The position numbers and the translations under genes were made by a program. This document shows positions 1-6,000 of a stretch of DNA of 7,873 nucleotides, in pieces. How positions within the stretch are numbered: position 1 is the first letter of the stretch; the number at the start of each line of letters is the position of its first letter. The notes beneath the pieces were generated by a model. The model was not told the DNA's origin and did no database searches. It was given only the letters and a program-made list of their open reading frames with translations. Origin of the DNA: Methanobacteriota archaeon (GTDB taxonomy: Archaea; Thermoplasmatota; DTKX01; GCA-020343715); assembly GCA_030597775.1 (NCBI GenBank), contig JAUVRF010000071.1:1-7873 (forward strand), read 5' to 3'.

Positions 1-3000
1 AATGTGCCCGTTATGTGCATGGCGGGGATCTCGGCCACCCAAGCTCCGTAGTGACGTAGCAGGTCGGTCTCGAAGCCCCAGCTCCTTATCGAGCCGTCGG
101 TACTGACGCGCAGGTGGCTGGTGTCCCCGGGCACCACCATGGTCCACAGGTCCGTGGATGCACCAGTGAGGGTCTCATGTAGCCTTCCCTTGGCGTCCAG
201 GACCTGGATGAAGTCGTAGCCGTCCTCCATGTCCATCGAGGAGAGATGGACCGAGAGCGCGGTGGCCCCCGGATACCTGTAGGTGAATATGTTGTCGAAG
301 TGGTCGTCAACGGCGTGGTCGGTCGACCGCACCGCGGGGGCGGTCGAGGAGGACGCCATCTGCTGGATGCGGTTGCGCTGGATGAAGGACAGAGTGTTCT
401 CTATCACCCAATTCCCTGTGTCCAGTACAATGCTGTAGCTGGCAGCGGTCGAATCGAGGACGATGATCCCCTTGCCGTGGTGCTTGACCATGGTCACGGC
501 GCCCGATGGTACGTCGGGGTGGGTGATGATCGGCACGAAACCGTCGTCAGCGTAGTCGGACCAGTACCCCCTGCACTCGTAGGAAGGCCAACCATCCGTC
601 ACCGCGGTAGAGGGATATCTAGCTATGGGGTGCTCCGGTTCGGCCAACACGAGGTTGTAGCCCACGTCCATCGTGAACGAGACGCCAAGGAAGTCGTTCA
701 TCGAAGCCGTGTTGGGTGGATAGATCACATAGAGGCTCCCTCCGTCGGCCACCCAATCCAAGAGGGCCTGTCTTGTTGCAGGGTGGCTCATCCCGAAGGA
801 GTTGGGATAGACCTCGGACATCATCACGACGCCGTAACCGTCCAAATCCCGGAGGATGTTGAGGGAATCCACATGGGAACTGGACATGGGCACGAAGGTC
901 CAGTCCGTCGCCTGCAAGTTCGGAACGGGTGCGCCCCCACCCTTGAGCCATAGCAGTGTCTTCTCGATTTCCATATCTGTGTCGGGACCGAGTGGTAATG
1001 TGCCCGTCGACCCGTCGGGTGCCGTGTAGTGGAGCGAGCCACCTGCCAGGCTGTAATCATCCTGGTTGTAGGTGACGATCGCCGTCGTCTTCCCTGGGTA
1101 TCCCATGGCCGGTGGGGCGGGGACCGTGGTCACCGGAGCGCTGCCGTCGGCGAAGAACGGTTGGATCACGGTACGGCCGGTCATGCCTCCTCTGTCTCCG
1201 TAGCTGATCTGAACCTTCAGGTCCGTCTCGATCGAGGTCGCTGGTATGGTCATGGTGGGAGTAGTGTGGAAGTTGTCGATCAGTATCCTCACGGTCTTCC
1301 CGTAATAGTACGTCCCGTAGAACAACGTGGGCGTCACATCACCCAATTTGAGGTAATCGAACCTGCCCACCAGCTGCCCGTCGATGTAACCCTCGAGGAC
1401 CCTCGACGGAGCATCGTAGCGCATCGACCAGGTATGGTACCGGTCCGGTTCGTATCCGTCGAAGTACAGCAGGTCGGTGTACAACCAATTATACACATGA
1501 TTGTTCTGCATCCTGTAGTAACGGTCCCTCCCGTACGTGTACAGGTCGACGATGTTGCCGTCCTCGTCCTCCAATCTCATGTAGAAGTATGCGTAATTGG
1601 TCCGATACAGTCCTTTCTCGAACATAATGTCGGCCGAGACCTCGAAGGACCCGTCCAGGGTCTGATTGAGGGTGATCCCCTGGTACCTCCAGCTGCTGAG
1701 GTACGGGTGGGTGCCGTTGATGGCGATGGCTCCGTCACCGGTCCTCTCGATGTCGATGTCGGTCATGCCCGTATCGTACTTCTCCCAGCTGTCCCCGAAG
1801 ATGGGTCCGGTCCCCTCGAAGTCGTCCTCGAACTCGTAGCCCATGTCCACCGACTGCCAGATGGCTCCGTCCATGCTGTAATGAGCCTCCGGATCGGCGG
1901 CCAGTCCGGCATCCATCGGGACCCACGAGACGGTGATATCATCGGTGGGACTCGGGGTCCAAGGATCCAGGGTCAGGCCCGGGATGATACCCTCGGTGCC
2001 CTCCCTCTCGGCCAGTGCCGTCTGGTTGTACTTGACATCGAACAGGTCGAAGTTGAGGGCGTACCAACGGACCCCGTTGGCCAGGAACTCCCCGGTGATG
2101 GTGAAATTGATCGCTACCACCGCGGCGGTCCTGGGAGCGAACCCTATCCCCTTGGTGACGTTGAGAGGGATCTCCCCGATGGGCAGGCCCGAGGCATCGT
2201 ATTGGATGAGCCGCATGCGGCTCACGTTGATGGTGCCCTCAGCGGCCCCATCGATCAGCCTCTGGGTGAGGTTCAACTCCAGCTCCACCAGTTCATCTTC
2301 CCTGTCGTAAACGCCTGCCCGCACGGTGATAGGGACGCGGAACTGGTAGTCCGTGGGTCTCCACTCCAGGTTGGGGTTGAAGTCCTGATGGGCACCTCCA
2401 GGCAGCCACCATGCCTCCACCTCGAGGACGTACCGGTCGGTGAGGATGCCAGTGTTCACCACCGTCGCCAGGTACTGGGTGGGCACACCCTGACCACCTT
2501 GAGCACGGGTCGGGTCCACCTCCAGCGATACCGACAATGCGTCGATGACCGTCAGATTGGCGGAGGCCAGGTAGATGGAGCTCGCCAGGCCGGCCGATTG
2601 GGCTATGACGGTGACGGTGTAATTGCCCAGGGCGGCGTTGAGAGGTGGCGTGACCCGCATCTGCACCACCTTGGTGGTGTGGGACGGGACGTAGATCGCG
2701 GTCTGGTCGAAGTCCACCCAGGAATCGGGAATCCCCTCGATTATCAGGTTGACGGTATCGCGACCACCCTTGTTGTCAAGTATCACGTTGAAGGACCCCT
2801 CGGTGCCCCTGGGGATCGTGTTGTTCCTGGGCGTCAGATCCACAAGGGTGCGCTTGAATATCTTTGCAGAGGAGTACTCTCCGATGTTGTACTCCAGGCA
2901 TAGCAGGGCCTCGGCCGTGGACATGGGACCGTGTTCGCTCGAGAAGACCCAGGCACCGTCGGCCCGCTGCACCGACAGCAGGTAGTTGGTGCAGATGTCG

Positions 3001-6000
3001 AACCACGGTGTGGGCATCTGGGCCGCGTGGAAGGCGCGGGTATGGTACAAGAAGGCGTAGCCCCTCCAACCGATGTTCGTCCCCTGGTTGACCGACAGCC
3101 AACCCAGGCCAGCTCGGACACGGATATCGTCCGCCGGGATGTCGGCCAGGAGGAGCGCCAAGACGCCAGAGCCCGTCATCGTACGACTTGAGCCGGAATA
3201 GGTGGTGTAGCCGAAGCCACCGTCCACCCTCTGGCTGATGTTCATTTTGTCGGTGACCCACCACCAGACCTGGTCGGGCAGGTCCCACTCCACCGTACCC
3301 AGGGCCATCATCACCCAGCCAGCGACGGACAGGTCGTAATCGCGGGAGTCGATGCCATACCTCCACATGTTGTGGTCGTTGTAGAGCTTCTGGGCCTTCA
3401 GGAGGGTCTCGGTCGTTCTGTTTATCTGCTCGTCGTACGTCTCGTTGTGGGCCTCGGCCAGGGCGATGAGGGCCAGGGCGGTCTCGTACATCTGGGAGTG
3501 CGACCAGATGGTGTTGTCCACGGGTCTCACGTTGTCCATGATGTAGTCCAGGCCCATCTTGACGGAGGGGTCCCAGGTGGGCACGCCGTGGTTCATCATG
3601 GCCCAGACGGCCAGAGCGGTGATGCCCACCGAGTGGACCGAGGTGTAGGAGTCCCCGTAGCTCCAGGAACCGTCCCAGTTCTGGGACAATCTCAGCCAGT
3701 CTATCCCATTCTCGATGGCCTCCCTCACCACGTAGGGGTCCACAGTTGTGCCGATGTCCACCACCACGACCAGGATGCCGTCCTTGGTCACCTGGGCGAT
3801 GGTCTCGTCGGGTACGCCCGTCATGGAGAAGTAGACCATGCCCGCCATGGCGTCCGATGGCGCCGTGGCGTTGAACCATATCGCCCGGACCTCGCCGCCG
3901 GCAAGGGTGAAGTTCCAGTCGGTCCGGTCGATCCATGAGTACTCGAGCCCGACGAAGGAAAGGCTCACGTTGTTGGTCCCTTCGGCGAGGTTCTCCATCG
4001 TCACCTTGTAGATGGTCCTGTTCCCCGCCACCACGATGTTGGCCGGCGGGAAGAGGGTCATCGATATCCCGCTTCCCGCGATGATCTCGTATATACCGGA
4101 GAGCAGGCTCAGGTTCTCGGCCAGCGCGAACATGTCCGCCTCCAGGGCGTAACCCCTGTCGGCGGGGATGGCCGATGCCAGGGCAGCAAGGCTGGAGTTC
4201 AGGTCCGGATAGGCCGATGAGATGCCAGTGAAGTTCGAAAAGAGCCTGTTGCGGAGGGATCCCACGTAAGCCCCGATGGCATCCCTCTCGGTCTGGGACT
4301 GGGCATCGAAGTGCCCATGTTCGGACCACCCATCCCTCAGGAAGTCAAGATGGCGGGAGATCTGGTAGGTATCGTCGTAGATCTCCCAGTTGCCGATGCC
4401 TTCCGCCACCAGCGATGCATTGAAGGCCTCGATGGATATAACGTGCCCTGCCTCGACCAGGGCATCCCGGACGGTGACGACGGGCGGGAATGCGAGACGG
4501 GTGGCACGTATGGACCCGGTGGCGTCCTCGATGTGCCCTATCAGTGCCCATGAGGTGGAGGACGCCATGGCGATACCGGCGTTCTCCACGACATCGCCAT
4601 GGGGCTTGATGACGGGCCAGTCAGCATAGTCGGACCTGATCGATACGCCCGACGCCTCCACCCACGAGCCCAATATCCCATTGGCGTCCGGGTGGTGGGG
4701 GTTCTGGCGGTACCACATGGCGACCGCCCATACGTACCTGAGCCTCTCGTGGAGCCCGAACTCGTAGGTAGCGTTGGCGGCGAAAGCGGTGGCGTTGGCC
4801 TCCTCGGCCAGCACCAGAAGTCGCTGGCGCAGGGTGGGTATCCACAGGGACAGGGGCCTTAGGATGTCGTTGAGGTCCTCCAAGGCCGCCGTCAAGTTGG
4901 CGTAGATGGCGTTGTACTTGGACGGGTCCGTCTCGTTCACCAGGGCGGCGCGGGCCGCGTCAAGGGCGTCGGAGACGTCCTCATCGATGGCGTCCGTCTC
5001 GGCCACGACATTCGCCAGGTCGGCGAGCACCATGTCCTTCAGTGTCGAGTTGGTATCGTCAAGCATGAGGTCCACGATGTGGTCCGCGAGGTCGGAGAGG
5101 ACCGAGTTCGCGTCCAGATAGTATGCCAGCTCTGCCAGGCCCGCAGCCTCGGCGGCGGCATTGGCCAGGTCCACCTTCTCTTGAGAGATCACGAGGACGC
5201 GTAGGGACACGGTCCGTGTGCGATTGGCATCCCCCGTGGAGGTCAACGTGAGATTCACCCAGTATGTATCACCGATCGTGCCACCGGAGGCGAACACGGT
5301 CACGTTCTGGTCAACGGCGATCCCCATGGACAGTGACCACGGGGTCGTGTAGTCGACGGTCCAACCAGTGGGTCCAGTGTGGGTGACGGTGATGGTGTCG
5401 TTCACGTTGGCCAAGGATTCGACCAGCAACCTGAACGTCGTGTTCCCGCTGGGAGGCAGGTACACATCGGTCCGGTCCGATGAGGCCGAGAAACCGTACA
5501 GGTCGGGCATGGTGAAGTTGATGGTGACCTGGTAGACCGCTCCAGGGTCGTTCTCCGACCGGATGTAGAGGGTGCAGTTCAGCGGTCCAGAGATGTAGGT
5601 TGGGGAATCGGGGTGGACCTTAATCGAGAAGTTGGAAGTGCCGTCCACACCCAGGGTCGAGCTTCCTGGGGTGAAGATGAACCAGCTGGAGGGCAGTCCC
5701 CCAGCTGAGAAGGTGAAGTTGTCGGACAGGATGCCACCGTTCTGGATGCTCACGTTGAACATGGAGCCCGGGTAGTCCGGTGTCTCCGGTCCCACGGTGA
5801 CGTTGACGGCGCCCGCGTAGGGACGGGACAACGTCATGGTGGCATTCGCCGATATGGCGTTGGAGGGCTTCATCACGGGGCTGGCGCTGACCACGAAGGT
5901 GTTGACCCCCGCGCCCCAGCTGCTATCGGACTGAGTGACCGTCAGAGTGGAGTTCCCGCTGTCCCCCACGAGGATGGTCAGGATCGATGACGACCAGGAG

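Larger units (their letters stand above)
2850..3749 (-). other. Alpha/alpha-toroid domain (squalene cyclase / prenyltransferase / TED-like)
   Basis: Residues 1375-1674, about 300 residues, which suits a complete six-hairpin alpha/alpha barrel. Four QW-like motifs recur: IDWLRLSQNWDGSW (3663-3704), LKAQ..NMWRYG (about 3357-3413), SQRVDGGFGY (3207-3236) and NYLLSVQRADGAW (2949-2987). Each is followed by a small-residue helix such as SVGITALAVWAMM or MTGSGVLALLLAD. This is the ISOPREN_C2-like superfamily that covers squalene-hopene cyclases, prenyltransferase beta subunits and the thioester domain of alpha-2-macroglobulins. No DXDD acid motif of squalene-hopene cyclase, no DCTAE motif and no GCGEQ thioester are visible, so an active member of those groups is unlikely. 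Three sequons point to an extracellular location. Ligand binding or protein-protein contact is the more likely role. The fold call is strong; the function is unknown. Confidence 0.85.

Noticed and set aside
1029..2903. Plus-strand open frame of 624 codons
   Set aside because: It is exactly codon-aligned antisense to the real gene. It stays open because the sense strand rarely uses TTA, CTA or TCA codons. Its product is an unlikely Val/Gly/His/Asp/Arg mix with no domain.
2991..2999. D-x-C (DIC) before QW motif 4, resembling part of the zinc site of protein prenyltransferase beta subunits
   Set aside because: In those enzymes the D-x-C lies at the start of a different helix, well before the next QW motif. 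Here it is only about a dozen residues before the Q of motif 4, so the positions do not correspond.
2776..4329. Minus-strand open frame of 517 codons
   Set aside because: It is an out-of-frame shadow on the same strand, overlapping the toroid, Ig-like module 6 and part of the helical segment. It is rich in Arg, Gly, His and Pro with no recognisable domain, while the frame of the long gene gives clear QW motifs and Ig-like strands here.
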